Source: Pseudomonadota bacterium (lineage in GTDB: Bacteria > Pseudomonadota > Gammaproteobacteria > JAKAQQ01). Taken from it: DNA of 45,308 nucleotides. The notes under the pieces were generated by a model. That model made no database searches, was not told the DNA's origin, and saw only the letters and a program-made list of their open reading frames with translations. Below, piece by piece: positions 34,290 to 43,254 of this stretch. The position numbers were made by a program, and so were the translations under genes. Numbering within the stretch: position 1 is the stretch's first letter; each line of letters opens with the position of its first letter. The stretch lies in assembly GCA_021828045.1 (NCBI GenBank), contig JAKATI010000004.1:1-45308 (forward strand), read 5' to 3'.

Positions 34290-34965
34290 ACCGGAACGTC
34301 AAGAGGTAGCTGTGCCACCGCCCACCCTCACCCAAGAGCGTCACGCTGCCACCGACAGCCGGATAGAGGGTCACGCTGGCGTATGGTCCGCTTTCATTTT
34401 CGAACAGGGCCACCGATTCCGGCTGTGATGCCGGTATGGGCTCATGGCCGGTGGCGCGGCGGTAGAAAACCCCGGCGCCAATGCCCACGATCCCGATCTG
34501 GAGGTCGGCACCGGCTCGCGCGTGGAAACCGTACCAGTTGATGTGATCCACACCGATTTTCGTGGTCGTCGAACTCCGGTGATAGGTTTCACTGGCATAG
34601 GCCCGGAACCCGATCAGGGGAATCCAGTTGTAGCGGAAGCCGGCGTCCAGCCCGATGTACTCCCCCCCGATATTGGCCCCGCTCACAACCGGATTGGGAT
34701 CCTGGGTCACACTGAGATAGCCGCCCCGCAACCCCAGGTTGAAGAGGGAAGGGACCAGCCATTGACGGAAGGTCAGTCCGGTTTCGATGTAATGGGTGGC
34801 GTAGTGGTTCCCTCCGACATCGAAGACCGCATGGCTGTCTTGGAAATCGAGTCCCGCCCCGATCGGCTGCGCAGAGGCGCAGGGGAGAAAGCCCCCAAGC
34901 CCCATACCAACTATCACGAACAACAATACGCCTGGACGCACGACCTTCCTCCGCCCGGTTTCCAT
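34279..34965 (-). CDS. Small outer-membrane beta-barrel protein
   Basis: This 228-residue protein has a signal peptide (VVRPGVLLFVIVGMGLGGFLPCASAQ) followed by alternating strands with girdle aromatics, such as HYIETGLTFRQWLVPSL and YIGLDAGFRYNWIPL. It ends in the outer-membrane sorting signature YLLTFRYGF. It resembles eight-stranded barrels of the YfaZ type, but that match is weak; no PagL catalytic motif was seen. It is divergent from another small barrel gene at 35104, and overlaps ttcA by 11 bp. Confidence 0.75.
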   Translation of the reverse strand: METGRRKVVRPGVLLFVIVGMGLGGFLPCASAQPIGAGLDFQDSHAVFDVGGNHYATHYIETGLTFRQWLVPSLFNLGLRGGYLSVTQDPNPVVSGANIGGEYIGLDAGFRYNWIPLIGFRAYASETYHRSSTTTKIGVDHINWYGFHARAGADLQIGIVGIGAGVFYRRATGHEPIPASQPESVALFENESGPYASVTLYPAVGGSVTLLGEGGRWHSYLLTFRYGF

Positions 34966-34978
34966 GGTACAACGGAGG

Positions 34979-35015
34979 CGGGATTCTTGACGCAGAATCC
35001 CGAGTCGAATACCAT
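34979..35015 (+). promoter_or_regulatory. Promoter with an 8-bp inverted repeat around the -35
   Basis: A perfect inverted repeat CGGGATTC-TTGACGCA-GAATCCCG (34979-35002) has the -35 hexamer TTGACG (34987-34992) as its loop. A -10-like TACCAT (35010-35015) follows at 17 bp. It lies in the 138-bp gap between two divergent barrel genes and points at the one at 35104. A second, weaker inverted repeat (AGGGCC...GGCCCT, 35031-35058) lies in the leader. Operator function is inferred. Confidence 0.6.
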
Positions 35016-35103
35016 TGCCGCGGGAAAAACAGGGCCAAAAGCTTTGGAAACCGGCCCTCCTCCCGAGAACATCTCCATAACCTTCCCTTGAGGAACCGTA
35101 AAC

Positions 35104-35748
35104 ATGAAAAAGGCATTGACCAGATCCCTTCTGGCTACCGGATTGACCTTGGCAGCCGTGGTTTTTTCAACCGGAGTGGGCTTGGCCCAGGGTTTCCAAT
35201 ACACCTACATCGGCGGTGGCTTCGCATCCTATTCCCCGAATGGTGGTTCCAGCGGCAACGGACTGGACCTTTATGGCTCCTACAACTTCAATTCCCATTT
35301 CAACTTCCTCGCCGGCTACGAATACTTGGGTTACGGCGGTGGAGTGAGCGCCAACAACCTGGACCTGGGTGTGGGATTCCATACCCCGCTGCCAACTCGG
35401 CAACCTCTGGATTTCATCGCCGAGGCCCTTTTCCTCCATGACGAGTTTGACGTGTCGGTCTGCGGACCCTTCGGTTGTGCCAGCGGTTCCAACAGCTCAA
35501 GCGGATTCGAGATTGCAGGCGGCGTACGCTGGCATCCCCCGGTCCGGCGGCTCGAAATCGACGGTCTGCTCGGCATCAATACTTTCGGCAGCTGCACCGA
35601 CTGTCCTTTCACTTCAGCGGCCACGGTCACCGGTGAGGCACAGTACTATTTCCTGAAGCACCTGAGCGGGGATGCCGCCATCACGGTCGGCACCAATAAC
35701 TACGGAAACCAGTTCACCCTCGGCGTCACCTACTACTTTTTCCAGTAG
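35104..35748 (+). CDS. Small outer-membrane beta-barrel protein
   Basis: This 214-residue protein has a signal peptide (SLLATGLTLAAVVFSTGVGLAQ) and a Gly/Asn/Tyr-rich barrel: YTYIGGGFASYSPNGGS, FNFLAGYEYLGYGGG and NYGNQFTLGVTYYFFQ at the end. Four Cys form two close pairs (CGPFGC and CTDC), likely disulfides in loops. It resembles OmpA/OmpW-type eight-stranded barrels in general; no specific family is recognised. GAGG precedes the ATG by about 9 bases. The gene is preceded by the promoter at 34979-35015 and followed by a strong hairpin. Confidence 0.75.
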   Translation: MKKALTRSLLATGLTLAAVVFSTGVGLAQGFQYTYIGGGFASYSPNGGSSGNGLDLYGSYNFNSHFNFLAGYEYLGYGGGVSANNLDLGVGFHTPLPTRQPLDFIAEALFLHDEFDVSVCGPFGCASGSNSSSGFEIAGGVRWHPPVRRLEIDGLLGINTFGSCTDCPFTSAATVTGEAQYYFLKHLSGDAAITVGTNNYGNQFTLGVTYYFFQ

Positions 35749-35770
35749 GTTCGCCCCATGAATAGCCCTC

Positions 35771-35806
35771 TTCCCGGGCCAAGGACCCTCAGCCCGGGCC
35801 CGGGAA
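35771..35806. terminator. Hairpin between convergent genes
   Basis: A perfect 10-bp inverted repeat TTCCCGGGCC / GGCCCGGGAA is separated by 16 nt, between the stop of the barrel gene (35748) and the stop of the convergent permease gene (35821). No U-tract follows on either strand, so a bidirectional, non-canonical terminator is likely but not certain. Confidence 0.5.
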
Positions 35807-35820
35807 ACGGGGCTTCCGGA

Positions 35821-38310
35821 CTAGAGCTCCTGGAAGGCACGCAAGGCACGCCAGTAGAGGGAGCGGGCTCGCCATAGGGCAGGGGCCATGGCAAGAAGAC
35901 CCAGCACGAGCGTGAATCCCGTGGTCACAACGGGGGCCAGGACCAAAACCTGCCAGTCGGGGTGGAAACGCAGGTGCAGGAGACTTTGGGCCTCGTAGGC
36001 GCCGAGCAACCCGGCCGCGCCGGATCCCAAGATCCCCGAGATCAGCCCGAGCAGGCCAAACTCAAGGAGGAGCCAGGTCCGAATCCGTCTCCGGCGAACG
36101 CCCAAGGTACGAAACAAGGTCAGTTCGCGGGCACGTTCCTCGCGCGTCACGGCCACGACCAGATAGGCGAGCAGCAATGCTGCGACCCCTGTGGTCGCGA
36201 GCAGGACCGAGACTGCTTCCGAGGCTTGGGTCAGGACCCGTCCCAGTTCACGGATGATTTGGTCAAGATCGATCGTAGACACTCCCGGAAAGAGCCGTGG
36301 CAGGCGGGCCAGCCAGCCTCGGGCCGCAGGGGGTGCCCGGAGCGAGGTAATTTCAGTGTGGGGAAGATCAACCACCGCATTCGGAGTCACTTCAACGAAG
36401 AAGTTGGGGGTCATCCGATCCCAACGCACGTGCCGGAAGTTTGTCACCCGGACGGTAAACTCTCGCCCCGCAATGCGGTAGGTCAGCCGCTCACCCAAGG
36501 CGCTCCCGCTCACGCGGGCAAACCCCCGAACCAGGGATGCCTCGTGCCGGTTGCTGTCATTCCTCCAGAAGTGTCCCGCCACGATCCGATCTCCCACCGG
36601 CAGGACCGGCGCGGCACTCACGCTTTGGTCATGAAGCGCCCAGAAGCGTTCGCGGGGGTTGGTGATCCGGGAGGGATCCAGCTTCTTTCCATTGAGCGCA
36701 ATCCAGCGCGCGATGTAGAGCGGCGCAAAGGGCGCCGGACGGAGATGATGGCGAGCCAGGGCTGTGGCAAGTCCCGACTGTTCACCCGGCTCGATGCCGA
36801 TGAGGAACCAGTTGGGCGTTTTTGCACTGAACATCTCCTGGTAGCCGGAAAAAAGGCTCGTACGGGCACCCAGGAGAAACGTGAGGAGGCAGACCACGAG
36901 AGTCAGGGATCCCAGCGTGAAGGAAAGGAGCACGGAGCGCCGATTGAGGCTTGCAATCACCCAGCCGAGATCGGCCGGCCCCTGGAACGCAAAACGGCGA
37001 AGACCGGAGAACATGAGAAAGGCGATGAGAGTGGTTCCCACAAGCACGGCCAGGGCACTTGCGGTATAGCGAAGACTCCCCCCCCCACCCAGGATCGTCC
37101 AGACGCCATAGGACACGATCAGGGCGAATCCTGCCCAGAGAGCCCGGCGCCAGACCGGGGTGGAGTGGGTCGGGGATACCGGACGGAAGTTCTCGAGTGG
37201 GGAGGTCTCGAGGATCCAAAGCCAGGAGGGGACCAGACTCGCAAGGGCCAGGAGTCCAGCCACCACCACGCTGCGGGCGAGTCCCGGCCAAGGCGAATGG
37301 GGTGCCAGTCCCCCGGATGGATCAAGGACGGTGGTCAGCGCGGCGATCAGCCGGTACAACCCGAAGCCAAGCCCCGCACCGAGACTGAGCCCGACTCCCA
37401 CTTGACGAAGACGACGCCGGGTCAGATACCGGAGGAGGGGTCCCCGCCTGAGTCCCCAGGCCCGGAGCAGGGCAACCTCCGGCCGTTCGAGACGGGCCTG
37501 ATCCCAAGCACTGAGCAACAGGGCGAGGAATGCCAGAAGCAGCGTTCCCGTGATCGTGAGATTGAGGAAACGCTCGGCGCGCCCGATGGCCCCTTCGGTT
37601 CGGGAACGGGTTTCCTGAGCGGTCACGATGCGGACATCCAGTGCAGGATGCCACGTCCGGGCCTTTCTTTCGAGCCGGGCCAGGAGGGGCGCAGGACCTG
37701 CAGCCAGAAGGAAATCCTCGATCCGGCTCTCGGTTCCGGTCAGCCGGGTGCGACCGAGATCGACTCCGTTCAGGATGAGCGGAGGGGCAAACAGGGACAG
37801 ACCCGAGGAGATGGCCGGCGCCAGATTGAAAAGCGCCGTGATCCGGAACGTGGCATATCCGATCGTGATCCGTGAACCCACCTTCGCCTTGAGCGCGTCC
37901 AGAAGCTCGGGGGTGACCCAGACGTGACCGGGCACCGGACCACGCCGCAGGTCGACCGCCCCCCCGGATCGTGACCGTCGCAGGGCGACCGTCCCCACGA
38001 CCGGATAATTCGATCCGACGGCATTGAGTTCGACCAGATGGCTCTCCTTTCCATGCACGACTACCGTCGGAAAACGAACCAGACGGGTCTCCTTGAGCAA
38101 GGGGCCACGCACGCTCTTGAGAAACGGGGCAGGAAAAGGTTCACTCCGTTCAAGACGGAGGGCACCGCCGAATGTCGCCTCCGTTCGCCGGATGAGCGTC
38201 TGCTGGAACCGCCCCTCGAGCAGGGTGACCGAAGACAAGGCGGCCGTGACGAGGATCATCCCCACAAGAAAGGGGATCTCTCCCGGCCGGAAGAGGCGTC
38301 CCCACCTCAT
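35821..38310 (-). CDS. ybbP: ABC transporter permease, FtsX/MacB type (YbbP-like)
   Basis: This permease has the YbbP layout: an N-terminal membrane helix (IPFLVGMILVTAALSSVTLL), a large periplasmic domain, three central helices, a second periplasmic domain, and a final trio of helices (LLATTGVAALLLAYLVVAV and onward). It is about 829 residues, near the usual length. With YbbA it forms an ABC complex of the type that acts on lipids or lipoproteins in the envelope; substrate is unknown. Starts are GTG 38325 or ATG 38310. A run of nine G on the coding strand lies at 37078-37086. Confidence 0.88.
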   Translation of the reverse strand: MRWGRLFRPGEIPFLVGMILVTAALSSVTLLEGRFQQTLIRRTEATFGGALRLERSEPFPAPFLKSVRGPLLKETRLVRFPTVVVHGKESHLVELNAVGSNYPVVGTVALRRSRSGGAVDLRRGPVPGHVWVTPELLDALKAKVGSRITIGYATFRITALFNLAPAISSGLSLFAPPLILNGVDLGRTRLTGTESRIEDFLLAAGPAPLLARLERKARTWHPALDVRIVTAQETRSRTEGAIGRAERFLNLTITGTLLLAFLALLLSAWDQARLERPEVALLRAWGLRRGPLLRYLTRRRLRQVGVGLSLGAGLGFGLYRLIAALTTVLDPSGGLAPHSPWPGLARSVVVAGLLALASLVPSWLWILETSPLENFRPVSPTHSTPVWRRALWAGFALIVSYGVWTILGGGGSLRYTASALAVLVGTTLIAFLMFSGLRRFAFQGPADLGWVIASLNRRSVLLSFTLGSLTLVVCLLTFLLGARTSLFSGYQEMFSAKTPNWFLIGIEPGEQSGLATALARHHLRPAPFAPLYIARWIALNGKKLDPSRITNPRERFWALHDQSVSAAPVLPVGDRIVAGHFWRNDSNRHEASLVRGFARVSGSALGERLTYRIAGREFTVRVTNFRHVRWDRMTPNFFVEVTPNAVVDLPHTEITSLRAPPAARGWLARLPRLFPGVSTIDLDQIIRELGRVLTQASEAVSVLLATTGVAALLLAYLVVAVTREERARELTLFRTLGVRRRRIRTWLLLEFGLLGLISGILGSGAAGLLGAYEAQSLLHLRFHPDWQVLVLAPVVTTGFTLVLGLLAMAPALWRARSLYWRALRAFQEL

Positions 38311-38326
38311 CGAACAACGACACACA

Positions 38327-39010
38327 TCAGGCAGCGGCCCGGAGGCTTCCCGCTTCGAGCACGGTACAGCTCTTGCAGCGCTCTACCAGCCGGTGGTCGT
38401 GAGTCGCCAACACGAGCGTCGACCCCTGTTCGGCGTTCAGGGCAAAGAGGAGCTCCGTGATCCGTTCGGCGTTTCCGGCATCCAGGTTGCCCGTAGGCTC
38501 GTCAGCGAAGAGAACCCGGGGACTGCCGGCGAATGCTCGTGCCAAGGCGACGCGCTGCTGCTCTCCACCGGAGAGTGCGGAGGGTCGATGATGGAGCCGG
38601 TGCTCGAGACCGACCGCCGTGAGCGCCGACCGAGCCCGGTCTACCGCGTCCGGCAGCCGGCGCAGCCGCAGCGGAAAAACGACGTTTTCAAGTGCCGTGA
38701 GGCTCGCCAGAAGATGGAAGGTCTGGAACACGAAGCCAACCGACTGGAGACGCAGATCAGCCCGTCCGTCATCCGTGAGGGTTGCGAGATCATGGCCCAG
38801 CAACCGGATGGAGCCAGCCTGTGGCAACTCCAGCCCAGCAAGCAAGGCCAGAAGCGTGGTCTTCCCTGCTCCTGAGACACCGAGCAACCCCCAGGAGGAA
38901 CCACTCTCGATTGAAAGGTCAATCTCCCGTAAAATCTCGATGGGAGCCCCGGAAGTCGGGTATCCGTAACTCACTTTCTGAACTTCGATGGCAAGGGGAC
39001 AGGCTGGCAT
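38327..39010 (-). CDS. ybbA: ABC transporter ATP-binding protein (YbbA-like)
   Basis: This 227-residue ATPase has Walker A GVSGAGKTTLLALLAG, signature ALSGGEQQRVALARAFAG and Walker B RVLFADEPTGNLD, of the LolD/MacB class. The ATG chosen at 39010 overlaps the divergent tesA ATG; an in-frame ATG at 39019 is possible. It is followed at once by the permease gene. The tesA / ybbA-ybbP divergence is a conserved gammaproteobacterial arrangement. Confidence 0.93.
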   Translation of the reverse strand: MPACPLAIEVQKVSYGYPTSGAPIEILREIDLSIESGSSWGLLGVSGAGKTTLLALLAGLELPQAGSIRLLGHDLATLTDDGRADLRLQSVGFVFQTFHLLASLTALENVVFPLRLRRLPDAVDRARSALTAVGLEHRLHHRPSALSGGEQQRVALARAFAGSPRVLFADEPTGNLDAGNAERITELLFALNAEQGSTLVLATHDHRLVERCKSCTVLEAGSLRAAA

Positions 39011-39671
39011 GGGTGTCATAGGTAAGCGTCTCAAGGTCATGCTGATCATGGCTGGAGTCATGGTCACACTCGCGGCCGGCACCCATGCCGCCCAGCGCGT
39101 CCACCATCCCCGGATCCTGATTTTAGGCGATAGCCTGAGCGCTGGCTACGGCGTGGCTCTCGGGCACTCCTGGGTCGACCTCCTGCGCCGGACGCTCGCC
39201 CGCAAGGGATGGTTCTGCCCGATCCGGAACGCGAGTATCAGCGGCGAGACCACAAGTGGGGGCCGCGCACGGCTGCCAGGGCTCCTCAAGCGCTTGAAGC
39301 CCCGGATCCTGATCCTCGAACTCGGGGCCAATGACGGCCTGCGCGGCTCCTCCCTCACGGTTCTGCGGGCAAACCTCGAAGCCATGATCCATGCAGCCCT
39401 GGGTCGGGGGGTTCGTGTGCTTCTGGTCGGCATCCTGCTCCCCCCAAACTATGGCCCCTACTATACCCACCGTTTCGATGCGCTCTACCCGGCACTGGCC
39501 CGGCAAGACCATCTGGCCTTCGTGCCCTTTCTCCTGGCCCACGTGGCCACCCACCGCACCTTGATGCAGCCGGATGGCCTCCATCCCCGTGGACAGGCCT
39601 CACCGCTTATCCTGGCCAATGTCTGGCCCGCCCTGCGTCCGCTATTGCCCGGCGCCTGCCATCGCGGATAA
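39009..39671 (+). CDS. tesA: Arylesterase / acyl-CoA thioesterase TesA (GDSL family)
   Basis: This is a 220-residue periplasmic SGNH hydrolase. A signal peptide (VMLIMAGVMVTLAAGTHAA) precedes block I ILILGDSLSAGYGV with the catalytic Ser. Block III is ELGANDGLRG and block V is DGLHPRGQ with the catalytic Asp and His. TesA hydrolyses acyl-CoA and aryl esters. An alternative start at 39039 has AAGG upstream. It is divergent from ybbA with essentially no intergenic DNA, and upstream of fadD by about 40 bp. Confidence 0.93.
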   Translation: MGVIGKRLKVMLIMAGVMVTLAAGTHAAQRVHHPRILILGDSLSAGYGVALGHSWVDLLRRTLARKGWFCPIRNASISGETTSGGRARLPGLLKRLKPRILILELGANDGLRGSSLTVLRANLEAMIHAALGRGVRVLLVGILLPPNYGPYYTHRFDALYPALARQDHLAFVPFLLAHVATHRTLMQPDGLHPRGQASPLILANVWPALRPLLPGACHRG

Positions 39672-39711
39672 GCTTCAAGGGGCCTACTCTCCAAAACAAA
39701 CTGGACACGAC

Positions 39712-41418
39712 ATGGAAAAAATCTGGCTCCCCCACTACCCCCCGAACGTCCCGGCCACGATCGATTTGTCTTCCCACATGACTCTCAAGTCACTGGCGGA
39801 AGAGGCATTCGTGCGTTACCCGAATCTCCCGGCATTCTCCAATCTGGGACAGACCTTGAGTTTCGAGGCGGTCGACGAGGCCAGCCGTAATCTTGGTGCC
39901 TTTCTCAAGTCCCGGCTGCACCTCAAGAAGGGGGACCGGGTCGCTATCGTGCTACCGAACGTCCTCGCCTATCCTGTTGCGCTCTATGCCCTGTTCCGGA
40001 CGGGCCTCGTCGCCGTCAATTGCAATCCGCTCTACACCAGCCGGGAACTTTCCGAACAGCTCAAGGACTCCGGCGCGCGTGTGGCCATTGTGCTGGAAAA
40101 CTTCGCCCACACACTGGAGGAGGCTCTGCCCGGTACCCGGGTGCATACCGTTCTCGTCTCCCGGCTGGGCGATTTCCTGCCTCTTCACCGGCGCGTGCTC
40201 ACCCACCTGGTCGTAAAGTACGTCAAGCATCTCGTTCCCCGCTATCACCTTCGGAACGCCATAGCACTCAGCCGGGGCCTGGAGGAGGGCAGCCGGACTA
40301 GTGCCGGAGACGAAACCGTCGAGGAGACCGATCCGGCCTTTTTGCAATACACGGGAGGCACAACCGGTCTTCCCAAGGCCGCCGTGCTCACCCACCAGAA
40401 CCTGATTGCAAACGTCTTGCAGTGCAGTGCCATGCTGGGCGCCGACCTCCAGCGCGGCACCGAGGTCGTAATCACCGCACTGCCTCTCTATCACATCTTT
40501 GCACTCACGGCCAACTTTCTCCTCTTCACCTACCTCGGGGGACACAATGTTCTCATCACGAATCCCCGTGATTTGCCCGGTTTCATAAAGACCCTCGGCC
40601 GATACCGGTTTACGGTTCTGACCGGTGTCAACACCCTTTTCAACGGTCTGCTCCGCACCCCGGGTTTCGAATCGGTCGATTTCTCGAGGCTGCGCTTTAC
40701 CCTGGGTGGGGGTGCCGCCATCCAGCGCGCGGTGGCCCAGCGCTGGAAACAGCGGACGGGACACCCGATCATTGAGGGTTATGGCTTGACCGAGGCCTCA
40801 CCCGTGGTCTGCGTCAACCGGCTCGACATCGAGGAATATACCGGGGCGGTCGGCTACCCCATGCCATCGACCGAAGTCTCCATCCGGGATGATTCGGGTG
40901 GCGAGATGGCCGTTGGGCAGGCTGGAGAACTCTGCGTCAAGGGACCCCAAGTCATGCGCGAGTACTGGAACCGGCCTGCGGAGACCGCCGCTGTGTTCAC
41001 CTCCGACGGCTGGCTCAAAACGGGGGACATTGCCCGGATCACCCCGGAGGGGCTGGTCTTTATCGTCGACCGCAAGAAGGACCTCATCCTGGTCTCCGGG
41101 TTCAACGTCTATCCGAACGAGCTCGAGGACGAACTCGCCCACCTGGAGGGCGTGCGGGAAGTGGCCGCAGTGGGGGTTCCGGACGAACAGTCAGGCGAAA
41201 CGGTCGCTCTTTATATTGTGCCCGACAGCCCGCATCTGACCCGAGAAACCGTGATGCAGTTCTGCCACGACCACTTCACAGGATACAAGCGCCCACGCGA
41301 CCTGGACCACATCCGTTTTGCGAAGGAACTGCCCAAGTCGAATATCGGCAAGATCCTGAGGCGCTCCCTGCGTGAACAGTTCCAGGCCCAGGTCACAGGG
41401 AAAGACGCGTTGGACTAG
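39712..41418 (+). CDS. fadD: Long-chain fatty-acid-CoA ligase
   Basis: FadD activates fatty acids to acyl-CoA. The 568-residue protein has the adenylate-forming motifs YTGGTTGLPKAAVLTH (P-loop), GYGLTEASPVVC, GWLKTGDIA, VDRKKDLILVSGFNVYPNE and the C-terminal Lys region KSNIGKILRR. The start at 39712 (MEKIWLPHYPPNVPATID) matches FadD N-termini. It follows tesA on the same strand, so fatty-acid release and activation may be linked. Its TAG stop overlaps the convergent neighbour's stop (CTAG). Confidence 0.94.
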   Translation: MEKIWLPHYPPNVPATIDLSSHMTLKSLAEEAFVRYPNLPAFSNLGQTLSFEAVDEASRNLGAFLKSRLHLKKGDRVAIVLPNVLAYPVALYALFRTGLVAVNCNPLYTSRELSEQLKDSGARVAIVLENFAHTLEEALPGTRVHTVLVSRLGDFLPLHRRVLTHLVVKYVKHLVPRYHLRNAIALSRGLEEGSRTSAGDETVEETDPAFLQYTGGTTGLPKAAVLTHQNLIANVLQCSAMLGADLQRGTEVVITALPLYHIFALTANFLLFTYLGGHNVLITNPRDLPGFIKTLGRYRFTVLTGVNTLFNGLLRTPGFESVDFSRLRFTLGGGAAIQRAVAQRWKQRTGHPIIEGYGLTEASPVVCVNRLDIEEYTGAVGYPMPSTEVSIRDDSGGEMAVGQAGELCVKGPQVMREYWNRPAETAAVFTSDGWLKTGDIARITPEGLVFIVDRKKDLILVSGFNVYPNELEDELAHLEGVREVAAVGVPDEQSGETVALYIVPDSPHLTRETVMQFCHDHFTGYKRPRDLDHIRFAKELPKSNIGKILRRSLREQFQAQVTGKDALD

Positions 41419-41798
41419 AGCCCGCCGAGCAGGCTTCCCACCAGGTCTTCAGCGGCGGCAAAACCGACACCCATGCCGAGCCCGGAGGTCATGCTGGACA
41501 GGAAGCCGCCCCCACTGCCCCAGCCGCGCTGCTGGAGCTGGGTCGTGGGATGGGTCTGGAGTTCTCCTTCCAGCGTCTGGATGTACTGGCCCATCTGGCC
41601 CAGCAGTGCCAGGCTCTGTTGGTTCAGCTGCTGGATCGACAGGGTCAGGTCGCGCAAATCCATCCCCCAGTCGCGAGCGGTGTTGGCATCGGGCGCGGCA
41701 GTTGCGAGTTTCTGGGAAAACGCCTGGATTTTCCCGAGCGTGTCCTGGGCCAGCTTCTGGCTGTCCTGAATCTGTTTCTGGGCGGTCTGGTAATCCAT
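41415..41798 (-). CDS. Small helical protein with Gly-rich C-terminus, unknown function
   Basis: This 127-residue protein has a Gln-rich helical, coiled-coil-like N-terminal two thirds (DYQTAQKQIQDSQKLAQDTL; LTLSIQQLNQQSLALLGQMG). The C-terminal part is Gly-rich (GWGSGGGFLSSMTSGLGMG and DLVGSLLGGL), resembling glycine-zipper tails. No signal peptide is seen. The ATG at 41798 has an excellent GAGGAGG 5 bases upstream, so the start is firm. I do not recognise a family. Confidence 0.75.
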   Translation of the reverse strand: MDYQTAQKQIQDSQKLAQDTLGKIQAFSQKLATAAPDANTARDWGMDLRDLTLSIQQLNQQSLALLGQMGQYIQTLEGELQTHPTTQLQQRGWGSGGGFLSSMTSGLGMGVGFAAAEDLVGSLLGGL

Positions 41799-41892
41799 GG
41801 GAACCTCCTCAAACCAAGGGTGAATGGAACGGAAACGCCCCGTCCAGGGCCGGTCGGCCGACAGGCGTGGAGTAGGGGACATCAGTCTGCGC

Positions 41893-41900
41893 ATTATAAT
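41893..41900. promoter_or_regulatory. Symmetric -10 element (ATTATAAT) between divergent genes
   Basis: ATTATAAT is its own reverse complement and contains TATAAT on both strands. It lies between the small-protein gene (start 41798, minus) and the thiolase gene (start 41968, plus). No convincing -35 is seen either way. A bidirectional promoter is plausible by inference. Confidence 0.4.
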
Positions 41901-41967
41901 ACGGGCGATCCGGACAGACGAGCCCAACCCGGGCCAACCCGATAGACCGGACGTGGAGGATCAGGCA

Positions 41968-43254
41968 ATGAACGACAAAACACCCACTCGGCGTGCTGCC
42001 ATTTTCGGTGCCGTTCGGATTCCTTTTGCCCGGGCCTATACCGTCTATGCCGACCTCGGCAACCTAGATCTCCTGTCCGCAACCGTGAAGTCCCTGGTGG
42101 ACCGTTACCAGCTGAACGGGGTTCGTCTGGGCGATTGCACGGCGGGAGCAACCTTGACCGATCCACGTGAATGGAACCTGATGCGGGAGGCGGTTCTGTC
42201 CAGTGGTCTTGCCCCCGAAACCCCGGCCTTCGACCTGGCCCGGGCGTGTGGAACAAGTGCTGAAGCCACCATTGCGATCGCGAACAAGATCGCTCTGGGC
42301 CAGATCGAGAGCGGGATTGCCGCCGGAGTGGACAGCATCAGCGCAACCCCGCTTCTCTGGTCCCATGCGATCAGCCGACGCTTCATGAGGATGAGTCGGG
42401 CCCGCACACTGGGCCAGCGGCTCTCCGCCTGGAAAGGCTTTCGTTTTCGCGAGCTCAAACCGGTCCCCCCCCGCATTACGGAACGTCAGACCGGACTCAA
42501 CATGGGCGAGTCCTGCGAACTCATGGCCAAGCACTGGAAAATCAGTCGGCTCGACCAAGACACCCTGGCGCTCGTGAGCCACGAGAAGGCAACGGCGGCC
42601 TGGAACGAGGGGTTCTACCAAGACCTGGTGGTTTCCTTTCATGGCTCGGACCGCGACAATAACGTACGCCCCGACACCTCACTCGAAAAGCTCTCGGCCT
42701 TGAAACCCGCCTATGATCGGACCGGGACCGGAACACTCACCGCGGGCAACAGTACCCCGCTTACCGATGGTGCCGCAGCGGTTCTCCTGGGTTCGGACGA
42801 TTGGGGGCATGCCCGTGGTCTCTCGCCGTGGGCCCATGTAGTTGATGCCGAAGTCTCGGCGGTCGACTTCTTCCGCAAAGGCGAGGGACTGCTCATGGCA
42901 CCGGTTTATGCGGTTCCCCGGCTTCTTGCACGGCAGGGACTTCGACTGGGCGACTTCGACTTCTATGAAATTCATGAAGCGTTTGCTGCGCAGACTCTCT
43001 GTGCCTTGCGGGCATGGGAGTCGGATTCCTTCTGCCGAGACAATTTGGGCTTGCCCGCTGCACTGGGATCCATCGACCTTGCCAAGCTTAACGTCAAGGG
43101 CGGTAGCGTCGCCCTGGGACATCCCTTCGGGGCAACCGGTGCCCGGATCGTGGGGACCTTGGCCAAACTCCTGGCCAACCGGGGACGAGGCCGTGGACTC
43201 ATCTCCATCTGTACCGGCGGTGGCATGGGAGTCACGCTCATCCTTGAGCGCTAG
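41968..43254 (+). CDS. Thiolase (acetyl-CoA acyltransferase family)
   Basis: This 428-residue thiolase has the nucleophilic Cys94 in FDLARACGTSAEA, EIHEAFAAQTLCAL with the active-site His, NVKGGSVALGHPFGATGAR, and CTGGGMGVTLILE with the second catalytic Cys. It could work in beta-oxidation (FadI-like) or in acetoacetyl-CoA synthesis; the variant around Cys94 is closer to FadI than to PhaA. GGAGGA precedes the ATG. The stop TAG shares one base with the hemH GTG start, so the two are cotranscribed. Confidence 0.9.
   Translation: MNDKTPTRRAAIFGAVRIPFARAYTVYADLGNLDLLSATVKSLVDRYQLNGVRLGDCTAGATLTDPREWNLMREAVLSSGLAPETPAFDLARACGTSAEATIAIANKIALGQIESGIAAGVDSISATPLLWSHAISRRFMRMSRARTLGQRLSAWKGFRFRELKPVPPRITERQTGLNMGESCELMAKHWKISRLDQDTLALVSHEKATAAWNEGFYQDLVVSFHGSDRDNNVRPDTSLEKLSALKPAYDRTGTGTLTAGNSTPLTDGAAAVLLGSDDWGHARGLSPWAHVVDAEVSAVDFFRKGEGLLMAPVYAVPRLLARQGLRLGDFDFYEIHEAFAAQTLCALRAWESDSFCRDNLGLPAALGSIDLAKLNVKGGSVALGHPFGATGARIVGTLAKLLANRGRGRGLISICTGGGMGVTLILER

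Noticed and set aside
35962..37875. A 637-codon open frame on the plus strand
   Set aside because: It is antisense to the YbbP-like permease, with low-complexity Gly/Glu/Arg/Pro content and no motif.
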